DNA from: Fusibacter sp. 3D3 | GTDB lineage: Bacteria > Bacillota > Clostridia > Peptostreptococcales > Acidaminobacteraceae | Length of the DNA stretch: 64,000 nt | Direction: 5' to 3' | NCBI RefSeq assembly: GCF_001748365.1 | Contig: NZ_BDHH01000010.1 | Location: 142,365-206,364 of the forward strand | Shown: piece after piece, positions 44,247-54,850 of the stretch | How the letters are laid out: every line of letters starts with the position of its first letter | Numbering within the stretch: position 1 is the stretch's first letter | The notes under the pieces: model-generated | What the model saw: only the letters and a program-made list of their open reading frames with translations | The model's database searches: none | Told to the model about the DNA's origin: nothing | Position numbers and translations under genes: made by a program

Positions 44247-45499
44247 GAAAAACAATCATTTTTGTGCTTTGCCTAGCAATGGTATTTATGACTACTGCTT
44301 GTTCAGAAGGGAGTCCACTTGGAAAGAGTAATGACCCTGCTGTTAAAAATTGGGAGCTTGTTAAGGAGAGTGGCCGTGATTCAGTCGTAACACTGTGTGT
44401 TGATACCCAAGACGAAGCGGCACTCACATGGCTCCAAACCGAGTTTACAGCGTATTTGAAATTAACTTACAACATAGAACTTAAACTTATAAAACAATCC
44501 CAAGAGAAGACTTTTGAAAGCCTAAAAAGCGATCAACAAAACGAAATTCAGTTGGGACAATATGATCTCATCTTATTTGATGACACAGGTTTTAAAGAAG
44601 CCGTAAATGCAGGCTATTTATTTGGACCTTTTACAGATGAATTGCCAAATAGTAAGCTTTATCTTGATCCTTATGACATTGAAGTAAGATATGATGAGGG
44701 GATTTCAATTGATCAATATGAAGTCCCTATTGGCAGACAACAGCTTTCTTTTATTTTTAATGAAAATTACTTCTATGAAATTCCAGAGCACTATGAAGGT
44801 TTTTTTGAACTCGTTAAAACCTTCCAAGGCAAATTTACTTATCCAGATCCAAGAGTATCTCCTGAAGGTGAGGCTTTTGTCGCAGGGTATTTGTCTAGAA
44901 ATCTTGACTTTGAGAAGTTAAATGAGAAAGCATATTCGGAAGCTGAGTTATATGAGCTCATAAAACCGTCACTTGAAGTCTTAAGTGCGATTAAGCCCGA
45001 TCTTTATAAAGGTGGAACAGATTATCCGAAATCTGTCAACGAGATGGATCAATTGTTTTTTAGTGAGGATCTTATTTTTTCCATGAGCTTGGATTACTAC
45101 CATGCAACGGATATGTTAAAGGCCTATGAGTATCCAGAAGCGGCAAATGTTTTTACCATTATGGAAGGGACAACAGGCCCAGTGGCGCATATGGGTATCC
45201 TCTATAATTCCAGTAACAAATCAGGTGCAATGCTGGTGATAGATGCTATGTTATCACCAGAGATGCAAGCCTCTAAATACGATACGCGCAAATGGCGTCA
45301 GCTCCCGATCTACGATCCGAGCTATGTGTCATCAGAAGCACTCGCGGAAATCAAGAAGATCAAACTTAAAACAACGGCGCTTAAGCATGATGAACTGTTA
45401 CTGCACAGAGTGCCTGAACTGAGTCCCTACTATAGAGCCTTAATCGTTAAGTTGTGGGAAGCACATGTCCTTACGAATACAGCTGAAGTCACACCGTGA
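44243..45499 (+). CDS. extracellular solute-binding-like lipoprotein
   Basis: 418 aa. Lipoprotein signal MRKTIIFVLCLAMVFMTTAC with the lipobox Cys at residue 20. The mature part follows the layout of family 1 solute-binding proteins (VVTLCVDTQDEAAL, YDLILFDDTGFKEAV, YEVPIGRQQLSFIFN, PEGEAFVAGYLSRNL, SPEMQASKYDTRKW). No permease or ATPase gene is nearby, so it may work with a transporter encoded elsewhere or have another surface role. It overlaps whiA by four bases, so it is translationally coupled to it, an arrangement that may be lineage-specific. Confidence 0.82.
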   Translation: MRKTIIFVLCLAMVFMTTACSEGSPLGKSNDPAVKNWELVKESGRDSVVTLCVDTQDEAALTWLQTEFTAYLKLTYNIELKLIKQSQEKTFESLKSDQQNEIQLGQYDLILFDDTGFKEAVNAGYLFGPFTDELPNSKLYLDPYDIEVRYDEGISIDQYEVPIGRQQLSFIFNENYFYEIPEHYEGFFELVKTFQGKFTYPDPRVSPEGEAFVAGYLSRNLDFEKLNEKAYSEAELYELIKPSLEVLSAIKPDLYKGGTDYPKSVNEMDQLFFSEDLIFSMSLDYYHATDMLKAYEYPEAANVFTIMEGTTGPVAHMGILYNSSNKSGAMLVIDAMLSPEMQASKYDTRKWRQLPIYDPSYVSSEALAEIKKIKLKTTALKHDELLLHRVPELSPYYRALIVKLWEAHVLTNTAEVTP

Positions 45500-45576
45500 C
45501 AGTAACTGTGACATTCATTGGCATTGGAGCGGATGCCTAACAAAAGCAGTTAAGACCATGCAAATAGACTTAGTTT

Positions 45577-45620
45577 AATGAGAAGAACCTAATCAGAAGA
45601 GTTCTTCTCATTTTTATTTT
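45577..45620 (+). terminator. intrinsic terminator before dnaE
   Basis: AATGAGAAGAAC (45577-45588) pairs with GTTCTTCTCATT (45601-45612) followed by TTTATTTT. A TATACT at 45635-45640 is a probable dnaE -10. Confidence 0.88.
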
Positions 45621-45693
45621 AGGCAAATATATGGTATACTTAGGGTTAAGAAACTTTTGTTAAGGAACACTCGAGAAAGGGGCGCAAACAATT

Positions 45694-48600
45694 TTGCAAA
45701 CTGATATTTCTTTGAAAAAAATAGATTTTGTACATTTGCATCTACATACAGAATACAGTTTGTTAGATGGTTTTACTAGAATCGATCGCCTGTTTGAAAA
45801 AGTAAAGGCTATGGGCATGTCATCGGTTGCCATTACCGATCATGGGGTTATGTTCGGGGTAGTGGACTTTTACAAGGCGGCGATTAAACACGGTGTAAAA
45901 CCGATCATCGGGTGTGAAGTTTATACCGCTGCAAGGTCGAGATTTGATAAGGATTCGAATCTTGATAAAAATGCAGGACATCTGGTTTTACTGGCTAAAA
46001 ATGAAAAAGGCTATAAGAATCTGATAAAACTTGTTTCAGCAGGCTTTACAGAAGGTTTTTATTATAAACCCAGAATTGATTACGACTTGCTTTCGAAACA
46101 TTCGGAAGGGCTTGTCTGTCTCTCCGCTTGCCTTGGCGGTGATGTTCAGCGCTTGATTCTTGAGGGCAATGTACAAGGTGCCAAAGCAATGGCACTTAAA
46201 TTAAAGTCGATTTTCGAAGCGGACGATTTCTATTTAGAACTTCAAGATCATCAGATGAAGGAACAAAAATTGGTCAATAGGCACCTTGTGTTGATCAGTG
46301 AAGAGACTGGTATTCCCCTTGTGGCAACAAATGATGTCCATTATCTTGAAAAAGAAGATGAAGCAGTACATGATATTCTACTCTGCATTCAGACGGGTAA
46401 AACCATCAGCGATAGTGACCGAATGCGATTTCCGACCAAGGAATTTTATTTGAAATCTCCCGACGAAATGTCATCACTCTTTAAATCAAGACCAGATGCC
46501 ATTGAAAATACCGTCAAGATCGCAGAAAAATGTCATTTTGATTTTGATTTTACTCAAACGCATTTACCTGAATTTTCATTGGAACCACTTGATGTTAAAG
46601 CGTATTTAAGAGAGATTTGTTTTAAAGGGCTCTATCGAAAATATGAGGTAGAATCGGTACATCTTGAGCGCCTTGAATATGAGCTTTCCGTGATAGATCA
46701 AATGGGTTACAACGATTACTTTTTAATCGTATGGGATTTTATAAAATATGCCAAAGATCATGGCATTCTAGTAGGGCCAGGACGTGGCAGCTGTGCAGGC
46801 AGTATCGTGGCATTTGTACTGAATATAACTGAGGTTGATCCCATCAAATACGATCTCATCTTTGAAAGGTTTCTCAATCCCGAGCGTGTTACCATGCCGG
46901 ATATCGATATTGATTTCGAAGATGACAGGCGGGGTGAGGTAATTGATTACGTCATCAGAAAATACGGTAAAGATCATGTGGCACAGATTATAACCTTTGG
47001 CACCATGGCCGCAAGAGCAGCGGTAAGAGATGTTGGCAGAGTGATGAATCTTTCTTATCAAGATGTGGATCGCATCGCCAAAGAAATTCCCATGGAACAA
47101 GGCATGACACTTGAGAAGGCCTTAAATGTAAATCCTAAGTTAAAACAAATATATACGGAAGATCCAGAAGCGAATCAATTATTAGAGGCTGCCCTTAAAC
47201 TACAAGGCGTACCAAGGCATGCTTCGACACATGCTGCAGGCGTGGTGATTTCAAAGAACACCGTAGATGATTATGTGCCGCTTTATATGCAAGATGATAA
47301 CATCACAACACAGTTTAATATGATCCTCTTGGAAGATCTCGGAATGTTAAAAATGGACTTTTTAGGCTTAAGGACATTGACAGTTATCAAAAATGCATTA
47401 CAATTAATTGAGGAGACTGAAAATTTAAAACTGGATTTAGATCAAATTTCATATGACGATCCGCTTCCTTATGAGCTGATCAGTAAAGGGGATACCCTGG
47501 GGGTTTTTCAGTTAGAATCGACTGGCTGCAGAAAGTTTATGCGCGAATTAAAACCAACAGGGTTTGAAGATATCATTGCTGGGATATCTTTGTATCGACC
47601 GGGACCGATGGACTCCATCCCGCTCTATATACGGAACAAAAACCATCCCGAGGAAGTCACCTTTAAGCATCCTAAGCTTGTGCCCATACTAGAACCGACT
47701 CACGGCTGCCTTGTCTATCAAGAACAAGTTATGCAAATTGTAAGAGAACTTGGAGGCTATAGTTATGGCCGGAGTGACATTGTAAGACGTGTTATGAGTA
47801 AGAAAAAGATGGATGTAATGCAAAAGGAGCGTGCCTACTTTAAGTATGGTAAAAAAACGGATTCTGGTGAAACCGAGATTCTAGGCTGTTTAGAAAATGG
47901 CGTGCCAGAAGCTATTGCGGATGAAATTTTTGATGACATGGTCGACTTTGCCAACTATGGGTTTAATAAATCACATGCTGTTGGCTATGCCATAGTGGCT
48001 TACCAAACGGTATATTTAAAGGCACATTATCCAGTAGCCTATATGGCGGCGCTCATGACCAGTGTCATGGGCAATCACTCTAAGATTGCGCTGTATATAC
48101 AAGATTGTAAAGAACGCGGTATTAAGCTTTTACCACCTTGTGTGAACAAGAGCTTAGTGGGCTTTTCTGTGGAAGGCGATAATATTAGATATGGCCTGAA
48201 TGCCGTTAAAAACGTAGGAAAAGGCATCATAGAAGCCATCATACGTAGCCGAAAAATTAAACCTTTCAAGGACTTTTTAGATTTCTGCGAGTCCATTGAA
48301 CCTGCTGAGCTCAATAAAAAGGCCATAGAGAGTTTGATTAAAGCAGGTGCATTTGATGCATTTGGTGCTTACAGGTCTCAACTCTTGGGTATTTTTGAAA
48401 AGACCGTAGATGGCGTGCATTCGCTGAAACGCAGAGGGGTTGAAGGTCAGTTCTCCATATTCAGTTTGGAGGCAGTGGTGAATTCAGCAGAAGATTTGGG
48501 ACACAAGCTCCCTCTAATTCCAGAACTTAGATTTGAAACACTTTTACAATTTGAAAAGGAAATGTTGGGTATATATTTAACCGGACATCCACTTGATCCG

Positions 48601-49260
48601 TACAAGGAACAACTTAAATCTATTTCGAGCTTCAATTTATCAGAGCTCAAGTCTTCTTTTGAAGAAGATGAGACGCCAATCGCCAAAGAGGGTGATATGG
48701 TGGTTATCAGTGGCATGATTATAGCGAAACTCGATAAGATCACAAAAAATAATCAAAATATGGCGTTTATCACTGTGGAAGATCTGTTTGATCAGATAGA
48801 GGTCGTTGTTTTTCCAAAGACCTATTCTGCCAGTGAATCGCTTCTTCATAAAGATTCGATCATTTCTGTGAGGGGACGCATCAACGTGAAGGAAGATGAA
48901 CCTCCCAAGTTGATTGCAGATCGAATAACCGCTGTAAAGGCTGTAAAAGCCGTGACAGATGACAAAGCAACAGCAAGCGTAACCCCTACGCGTATGGGGG
49001 TTAAAGAATCGAATAATCCTGAGGCCGTATCTGTTTTGTTCATACGCTTTGAAGGACCAGATGAAGCTCTAATGAATGCGGTTTCTAAGGTTTTAAAGCG
49101 CTATTCCAAACAATCGTCAGAGGGCAAACCGTCCGACATTATCTACTATATTTCGGCGATAAAAAAGAAACTTAAGGTGAAGGGTCAAGTTGTGGTGACT
49201 CAGGAGCTCATGGATCACGTTGAACAAATTGTGGGAAAGAACAACGTTGTACATCAATAA
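45694..49260 (+). CDS. dnaE: DNA polymerase III subunit alpha (DnaE)
   Basis: 1188 aa. N-terminal PHP domain (FVHLHLHTEYSLLDG, about 12-26; ITDHGVM), palm with catalytic acids in MPDIDIDFEDDRR (about 405-417), VGPGRGSCAGS, SRHASTHAAG-like PRHASTHAAGVV, helix-hairpin-helix region (ALIKAGAFDAFG-like) and an OB fold near residues 1010-1090 (VVISGMIIAKLDKIT). Usual DnaE1 type. TTG start at 45694, about 11 bases after AAAGGGG; another in-frame TTG at 45712 would shorten it by six residues. Replication enzyme; operon with pfkA is frequent in Bacillota. Confidence 0.97.
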   Translation: MQTDISLKKIDFVHLHLHTEYSLLDGFTRIDRLFEKVKAMGMSSVAITDHGVMFGVVDFYKAAIKHGVKPIIGCEVYTAARSRFDKDSNLDKNAGHLVLLAKNEKGYKNLIKLVSAGFTEGFYYKPRIDYDLLSKHSEGLVCLSACLGGDVQRLILEGNVQGAKAMALKLKSIFEADDFYLELQDHQMKEQKLVNRHLVLISEETGIPLVATNDVHYLEKEDEAVHDILLCIQTGKTISDSDRMRFPTKEFYLKSPDEMSSLFKSRPDAIENTVKIAEKCHFDFDFTQTHLPEFSLEPLDVKAYLREICFKGLYRKYEVESVHLERLEYELSVIDQMGYNDYFLIVWDFIKYAKDHGILVGPGRGSCAGSIVAFVLNITEVDPIKYDLIFERFLNPERVTMPDIDIDFEDDRRGEVIDYVIRKYGKDHVAQIITFGTMAARAAVRDVGRVMNLSYQDVDRIAKEIPMEQGMTLEKALNVNPKLKQIYTEDPEANQLLEAALKLQGVPRHASTHAAGVVISKNTVDDYVPLYMQDDNITTQFNMILLEDLGMLKMDFLGLRTLTVIKNALQLIEETENLKLDLDQISYDDPLPYELISKGDTLGVFQLESTGCRKFMRELKPTGFEDIIAGISLYRPGPMDSIPLYIRNKNHPEEVTFKHPKLVPILEPTHGCLVYQEQVMQIVRELGGYSYGRSDIVRRVMSKKKMDVMQKERAYFKYGKKTDSGETEILGCLENGVPEAIADEIFDDMVDFANYGFNKSHAVGYAIVAYQTVYLKAHYPVAYMAALMTSVMGNHSKIALYIQDCKERGIKLLPPCVNKSLVGFSVEGDNIRYGLNAVKNVGKGIIEAIIRSRKIKPFKDFLDFCESIEPAELNKKAIESLIKAGAFDAFGAYRSQLLGIFEKTVDGVHSLKRRGVEGQFSIFSLEAVVNSAEDLGHKLPLIPELRFETLLQFEKEMLGIYLTGHPLDPYKEQLKSISSFNLSELKSSFEEDETPIAKEGDMVVISGMIIAKLDKITKNNQNMAFITVEDLFDQIEVVVFPKTYSASESLLHKDSIISVRGRINVKEDEPPKLIADRITAVKAVKAVTDDKATASVTPTRMGVKESNNPEAVSVLFIRFEGPDEALMNAVSKVLKRYSKQSSEGKPSDIIYYISAIKKKLKVKGQVVVTQELMDHVEQIVGKNNVVHQ

Positions 49261-50256
<996 letters not shown>

Positions 50257-50259
<3 letters not shown>

Positions 50260-50350
50260 CCCTTTTGTAATATGTGCGCCCCGCGCACATATTACAATTC
50301 AGTGATGGCATGCCATCACTGAATGCAAGTCTTCGACTTGCAAAGGGTTA
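50257..50350 (+). repeat. structured repeat element, copy B (closed stem with three hairpins)
   Basis: Outer stem TAACCCTTT (50257-50265) with AAAGGGTTA (50342-50350). Enclosed: hairpin 1 TAATATGTGCGC/GCGCACATATTA (50268-50294, loop CCC), hairpin 2 the palindrome ATTCAGTGATGGCA/TGCCATCACTGAAT (50297-50324), hairpin 3 GCAAGTC/GACTTGC (50325-50341, loop TTC). The tail CGAGGGAGCGTAGCGGACCG follows at 50351. The same plan as copy A, with different but still complementary stems. Lies between pfkA and pyk, overlapping the pfkA stop. Confidence 0.85.
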
Positions 50351-50510
50351 CGAGGGAGCGTAGCGGACCGAGTAAATTTTTTGCCCTTAGCAAGTCTTCG
50401 ACTTGCAAAGGGTTACGAGGGAGCGTAGCGGACCGAGTAAATTTTTTGCCCTTAGCAAGTCTCCGACTTGCAAAGGGTTACGACTTGCAAAGGGTTACGA
50501 GGGAAGCTAG
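50325..50510 (+). repeat. 65-bp tandem repeats of hairpin 3 plus tail
   Basis: Units begin at 50325, 50390 and 50455. Each opens with GCAAGTC, continues with AAAGGGTTACGAGGGAGCGT and ends near GCCCTTA. The third unit has one change in the hairpin loop (TTC to TCC) and is rearranged, with an extra CGACTTGCAAAGGGTTA. The remaining part of the gap (50511-50619) is AT-rich and holds the pyk leader with the AGGAGG site. Confidence 0.85.
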
Positions 50511-50619
50511 CGATCCAAATGAATTGACGAAATTGCAAAGCAATTTTTTCATATAAAAAAGTGTTTGAGGGAAGAAATCATATGTGTGTGAACTTATAAG
50601 TTATTTTTAGGAGGATAAT

Positions 50620-52380
50620 ATGTTAAGAAAAACCAAAATCGTTTGTACAATTGGACCATCAAGTGAGCAAAAAGAAATTTTTACTGAGCTCGTTAAAACG
50701 GGTCTAAATGTGGCTAGACTTAATTTTTCTCATGGCAATCATGAAGAACATTTGGCTAGAATCAACATGATCAAAGAAGTTAGAGAAGAACTTCAAGTGC
50801 CAGTGGCAATTCTATTGGATACAAAAGGACCAGAAATCAGAACAGGTAAATTCAAAGAAGCTGTTTATACGCTTGTTGAGGGACAAGAATTTGTACTGAC
50901 AACAGAGGAGTACCTTGGTGATCAAAATAAATGTCAGATTTCATATGTAGGATTACCTCAAGATGTTGTGGCTGGCGATAAAATTTTAATTGATGATGGT
51001 TTGATTGAACTTGAAGTTATGTCAATCAGTGGTAATGATATCACCACTAAAGTTTTAAATGGTGGTGATGTTAAAAATAATAAAGGCGTCAATGTTCCAG
51101 GCGTTAAAATCAATTTACCAGCAATCACTCAAAAGGATATTGATGACATCAAGTTTGGTATCGAAAATGACATCGACTTTATTGCGGCTTCGTTTATCAG
51201 AAAAGCAAGTGATGTTCTTGAAATCAGAAGAGTACTTGAAGAAAATCATTCACATGTGGTCCATATTATATCTAAGATCGAAAACCAAGAAGGTGTTGAT
51301 AATTTAGATGAAATTTTAGAAGTGTCTGATGGCTTAATGGTGGCAAGGGGTGACCTTGGCGTTGAAATTGCAACTGAACTTGTACCGCTTGTTCAAAAGC
51401 AAATGATTCAGATGTGTAATAAAGAGGGGAAACCTGTTATTACAGCAACTCAAATGTTAGATTCAATGATCAGAAACCCAAGACCAACGAGAGCAGAAAC
51501 AACAGACGTTGCAAATGCAATTTTTGACGGTACAGATGCGGTTATGTTGTCAGGCGAAACAGCTGCGGGTAAATATCCACTTGAGTCTGTTCGCACAATG
51601 GCGAAAATTGCAGCAGCAGCAGAAGGCTCGCTTGATTATAGAGAAATGCTTAAGAAGAGAATTGCTTTATCAAATGAAATGGGTGTTACGTATGCTGTAA
51701 GTCATGCAACTGCAACGACTGCACTTGATCTTGACGCATCTGCTATTATCACAGCAACATCTTCAGGCTTTACAGCTAAAATGATCTCACGCTTAAAACC
51801 AAAAGCACCAATCATTGCTTGTACAGTTACGGAAGCATCTTGTAGACAACTGGCAGTGGTTTGGGGCGTTATTCCATTAGTGATTGGAGAAGCTTCTAAT
51901 ACCGATAAAATCTTTGAAATTTCAGTACAAAAAGCAAAAGAACATGGCTATATTACAGAAGGTGATTTAGTCGTGATCACTGCTGGGGTGCCAGTGGGTA
52001 TCTCTGGTGCAACGAACCTTATGAAAGTGCATTTAGTAGGCGAAGTCCTTATTAAAGGCACTGGCCTTGTTAAAGATTTTATCAGAGGCAGAGCTTGTAT
52101 CGGCAGTACAGTTGAAGAGCTCGAAGGCAAATTTAGAGACGGCGACATCATTATTGCGACTTCCACAGATAAAGATATTGTGCCTTATATGGAAAAAGCA
52201 TCTGGTTTAATCGTCGAAGAGGGTGGCTATACTTCTCATGGCGCTATTGTGGCATTAAGCCTTAAAAAACCATGTGTTGTGGGTGCTAACAATGCCACAG
52301 AACTTTTAAAAGATGGTATGGATATTACGCTTGATTCTGCTAAAGGCATTGTCTATGCAGGTAAGGCAAGAGTATTATAA
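50620..52380 (+). CDS. pyk: pyruvate kinase with C-terminal PEP-utiliser domain
   Basis: 586 aa. Last step of glycolysis: PEP plus ADP to pyruvate plus ATP. Catalytic barrel motifs KIVCTIGPSS (residues 5-14), NFSHGNHEEH, LDTKGPEIRTG (about 67-77), SKIENQEGVDNLDEIL in part, MVARGDLGVE, TQMLDSMI and the allosteric C-domain. About 110 extra C-terminal residues form a phosphohistidine domain (GGYTSHGAIVALSLKKPCVVG in part) as in Bacillus-type pyruvate kinases. Ribosome site AGGAGG. Follows pfkA. Confidence 0.97.
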   Translation: MLRKTKIVCTIGPSSEQKEIFTELVKTGLNVARLNFSHGNHEEHLARINMIKEVREELQVPVAILLDTKGPEIRTGKFKEAVYTLVEGQEFVLTTEEYLGDQNKCQISYVGLPQDVVAGDKILIDDGLIELEVMSISGNDITTKVLNGGDVKNNKGVNVPGVKINLPAITQKDIDDIKFGIENDIDFIAASFIRKASDVLEIRRVLEENHSHVVHIISKIENQEGVDNLDEILEVSDGLMVARGDLGVEIATELVPLVQKQMIQMCNKEGKPVITATQMLDSMIRNPRPTRAETTDVANAIFDGTDAVMLSGETAAGKYPLESVRTMAKIAAAAEGSLDYREMLKKRIALSNEMGVTYAVSHATATTALDLDASAIITATSSGFTAKMISRLKPKAPIIACTVTEASCRQLAVVWGVIPLVIGEASNTDKIFEISVQKAKEHGYITEGDLVVITAGVPVGISGATNLMKVHLVGEVLIKGTGLVKDFIRGRACIGSTVEELEGKFRDGDIIIATSTDKDIVPYMEKASGLIVEEGGYTSHGAIVALSLKKPCVVGANNATELLKDGMDITLDSAKGIVYAGKARVL

Positions 52381-52521
52381 GTTTAGATAAGATCTGAATT
52401 AGAGATTGTTGATCCATGACGATTAAAAAAAATAAATTTTAAAATCCTATTTGAGCCATCTTCGATGTCACAAACCGATTTTCGCTGACACCTTTCGGCT
52501 CAAATCTTATGATCTACAGTG

Positions 52522-52560
52522 AAAGCCCCTGATTTTAAAAAGTCAGGGGCTTTATTTATA
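52522..52560. terminator. terminator shared by pyk and the convergent dipeptidase
   Basis: AAAGCCCCTGA (52522-52532) pairs with TCAGGGGCTTT (52543-52553), T-rich on the plus side (TTTATTTAT), and A-rich before it. The 52381-52521 stretch shows no ORF. Confidence 0.85.
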
Positions 52561-52583
52561 GCATTAGTTAACAAGTGTGAGTC

Positions 52584-53558
52584 TTAGAGAATGGCGTTAA
52601 GAAATCTCTGATAATTGAGATGCGTTATTTTATGGATATCCTTTTCAGAAATCCCCATATCATAAAGTAAATGCATGATATTTTTAACTTCTGATATACT
52701 ATTTAGACCTTCAATACCAGGTTGATCTAGTGGCGTGTCACTGAAGCTGCCGAGGGTATCGGCTTCAAGGTAATCACAAAAGTCAAAACCAAAGGCAATG
52801 TGATCGGACCCTATTTTTTGGAGTAAATGCGCAATTTGGAATCTCATGCCCTCCAGTGTTTGAAGGGCCCTATTTGTACTGACAAAATCACGATAACAAT
52901 TCAAGCCTACAAGGCCACCAGAGGCAGAAACTGCTTTTAATTGAGCATCTGTAAGATTTCTTTTATGATCACAGAGGCTTCTTGCATTTGAGTGAGAAGC
53001 GATAAAAGGTTTATGCGTATGGGTTGCCACATCCCAAAAGGATTTTTCGTTGAGGTGAGAAACATCTACGATCATGCCGAGCTGCTCCATGCGCGTTACA
53101 ACATCGATGCCAATAGACGTTAAGCCTCTGTTTGGGTCGCCTAATACACTTGTTGCAAATGCGTTGACATCATTCCACGTGAGAGAAGCATGACGCACGC
53201 CTTTGTTATAATAGTCATCTAAAAGAGCAATATCGCCTTTAAGATGACTCAGCCCTTCCATACCAATCAAAACTTGAAAATGGCTGGTATCGGTCATATC
53301 TAGCTCTGAAGATTTTGTTATTAGACGCATCAACCCCTGTGACTCTTCAATTTCGTTTAAAGCCACCGACAGGAGTTCATCAATTCTCTTTTTGGGATTA
53401 ACATCATTAGGAGGATCTGCCCAAAGTACAAAAATGCTACCGAATACTGAACTGGCCTTATATTGATCGTAATAAAATGATTTGAAAACATTATGTTGTC
53501 CTTGGTGTCTTTGATTTGAAATAGCAATCCATAAATCAGAATGTCCGTCGAAAATCAT
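52584..53558 (-). CDS. membrane dipeptidase-like peptidase, M19 family
   Basis: 324 aa, RBS AAGGAGC before ATG. Zinc ligands: DGHSDLW (residues 4-10), IGMEGL (about 98-103), DVSHLNEKSFWDV with His (about 167-179), ASHSNARSL (about 189-197), and FGFDFCDYL (about 265). The family cleaves dipeptides with a D- or dehydro-residue. It lies downstream of a transporter and close to an XRE-cupin regulator, which together look like a small amino-acid or dipeptide uptake unit. Confidence 0.92.
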   Translation of the reverse strand: MIFDGHSDLWIAISNQRHQGQHNVFKSFYYDQYKASSVFGSIFVLWADPPNDVNPKKRIDELLSVALNEIEESQGLMRLITKSSELDMTDTSHFQVLIGMEGLSHLKGDIALLDDYYNKGVRHASLTWNDVNAFATSVLGDPNRGLTSIGIDVVTRMEQLGMIVDVSHLNEKSFWDVATHTHKPFIASHSNARSLCDHKRNLTDAQLKAVSASGGLVGLNCYRDFVSTNRALQTLEGMRFQIAHLLQKIGSDHIAFGFDFCDYLEADTLGSFSDTPLDQPGIEGLNSISEVKNIMHLLYDMGISEKDIHKITHLNYQRFLNAIL

Positions 53559-53589
53559 AAGTTGCTCCTTTTCCGAATTTATAAAGTAG

Positions 53590-53610
53590 TTTTGACTTTT
53601 GACACTCTAA
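53590..53610. repeat. 21-bp word shared with the cruciform at 60.1 kb
   Basis: TTTTGACTTTTGACACTCTA followed by A occurs here and again at 60145-60165 with the same bases. Here it lies alone between two minus-strand genes, with no partner arm within the gap. Confidence 0.8.
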
Positions 53611-53616
53611 TTAAAG

Positions 53617-54822
53617 CTACATTAGTAAATTGCCCATTAAAATGCCAAAATAGTTGCCTAGGATATACCCTAGAGTTCCCACTAACATAACAGGTGCAAT
53701 CAGTGATGTCCAGCCTTTTGAAATAGCCATGGCAGCAGCAGTGGTAGGGCCGCCAATATTGGCGTTTGAAGCCAATATGATTTCTTCAAGATCAAATTTG
53801 AAAAGCTTTCCGAAACCTAAGGTGACCACCATATTGGTGAGGACCATAATAGTCGTGTAGACCAGTAGCAGAGGTGACTTTTGAAGTATTAATGAAATAG
53901 ACGCTGGCACCCCAATGACCACAAAGAAGAGATAGATCATAAAGGTCCCAATTTCTTGTGAACCTTTAATATTTTCAAAATAACTGGAGCAGAAAGTTGC
54001 ACCGATCATGGTCAACGTTGTGATGATCAAATATTTATTGGAGAGTAGCATATTTAAAGTCGCTAAAGTACCGTTCGTTGTTGGAATCAGTGTACCGATA
54101 TACTTGGACAGTTCTGTTGAGATCGCAACGATGGCAACTGCAGTCGCGATGGCAAATGCAATGTCTTTTAGAGAAATTTCTTTGCGGCCCCAATAAGAGG
54201 ATGCAATAGTTTCATTGTCTTTTAGTTTAATTTGTTCAAACTGATCGATATGTGGATGGTTAAAGTGTTTTCTAAAAAAAGCCATAGTTGGTATTGCAAT
54301 GAGTACGAAGAAGTAAAGTGCCATCAGTAGATTATCCGCAACGACAGCTGCAGATACAAGTTCCCCAGGAACTTCAAAAGAACTGGCCATAGCCGCAAAA
54401 TTCACGCCACCCCCTATATAGGAGCCAGACATCATAGCAGCGACTTTATTAAGATCAGGAATATAGTTGTGAAGTGAGAGATAGCCAATGGTTGCACCAA
54501 GCATGGTACCGAATGAGCTGATTAAAAATATGAGGAGCAGTCTCCCGCTTTCTCTCCATATTTTTTTGATGTTGGTTTTAAATAATAAGAGTGGAATTGC
54601 AAGGGGTACAATGTAGCCCCAAATTTGATCATAAACAGGTGATTCCGTAGGAATAATTCTTAAATTGGAAAGTAACATAGCCCCAATTAAGGCAATAATG
54701 GCACCAGAAATTTTGGCTGCCCACTGATATTTTTGCTCTAAAAAAATACTAAACGCTGCCCATCCCGTAATGATAGCCCATAAAACCCATGTGTTGTCTG
54801 CACTAATAAAACTTGTTTGCAT
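53617..54822 (-). CDS. DUF819 family membrane transporter-like protein
   Basis: 401 aa. Eleven or so hydrophobic segments across the length (about 7-25, 32-52, 65-80, 90-113, 135-150, 155-180, 220-240, 265-285, 293-325, 330-345, 360-395). Conserved DUF819 segments: GGGVNFAAMASSF (about 136-148), ASNANIGGPTTAAAMAISKGW (about 355-375). DUF819 (YjcL) proteins are putative secondary carriers of unknown substrate. Ribosome site AAGGGGG. Transcribed toward the M19 gene, probably as one operon of two genes. Confidence 0.85.
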   Translation of the reverse strand: MQTSFISADNTWVLWAIITGWAAFSIFLEQKYQWAAKISGAIIALIGAMLLSNLRIIPTESPVYDQIWGYIVPLAIPLLLFKTNIKKIWRESGRLLLIFLISSFGTMLGATIGYLSLHNYIPDLNKVAAMMSGSYIGGGVNFAAMASSFEVPGELVSAAVVADNLLMALYFFVLIAIPTMAFFRKHFNHPHIDQFEQIKLKDNETIASSYWGRKEISLKDIAFAIATAVAIVAISTELSKYIGTLIPTTNGTLATLNMLLSNKYLIITTLTMIGATFCSSYFENIKGSQEIGTFMIYLFFVVIGVPASISLILQKSPLLLVYTTIMVLTNMVVTLGFGKLFKFDLEEIILASNANIGGPTTAAAMAISKGWTSLIAPVMLVGTLGYILGNYFGILMGNLLM

Positions 54823-54850
54823 TATTTTGTTCCCCCTTATATAATATTAG

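Noticed and set aside
50323..50556. 77-aa open frame over the tandem repeats after pfkA
   Set aside because: Its sequence merely translates the repeated hairpin-plus-tail units; no ribosome site and the repeats are better explained as structured DNA/RNA.
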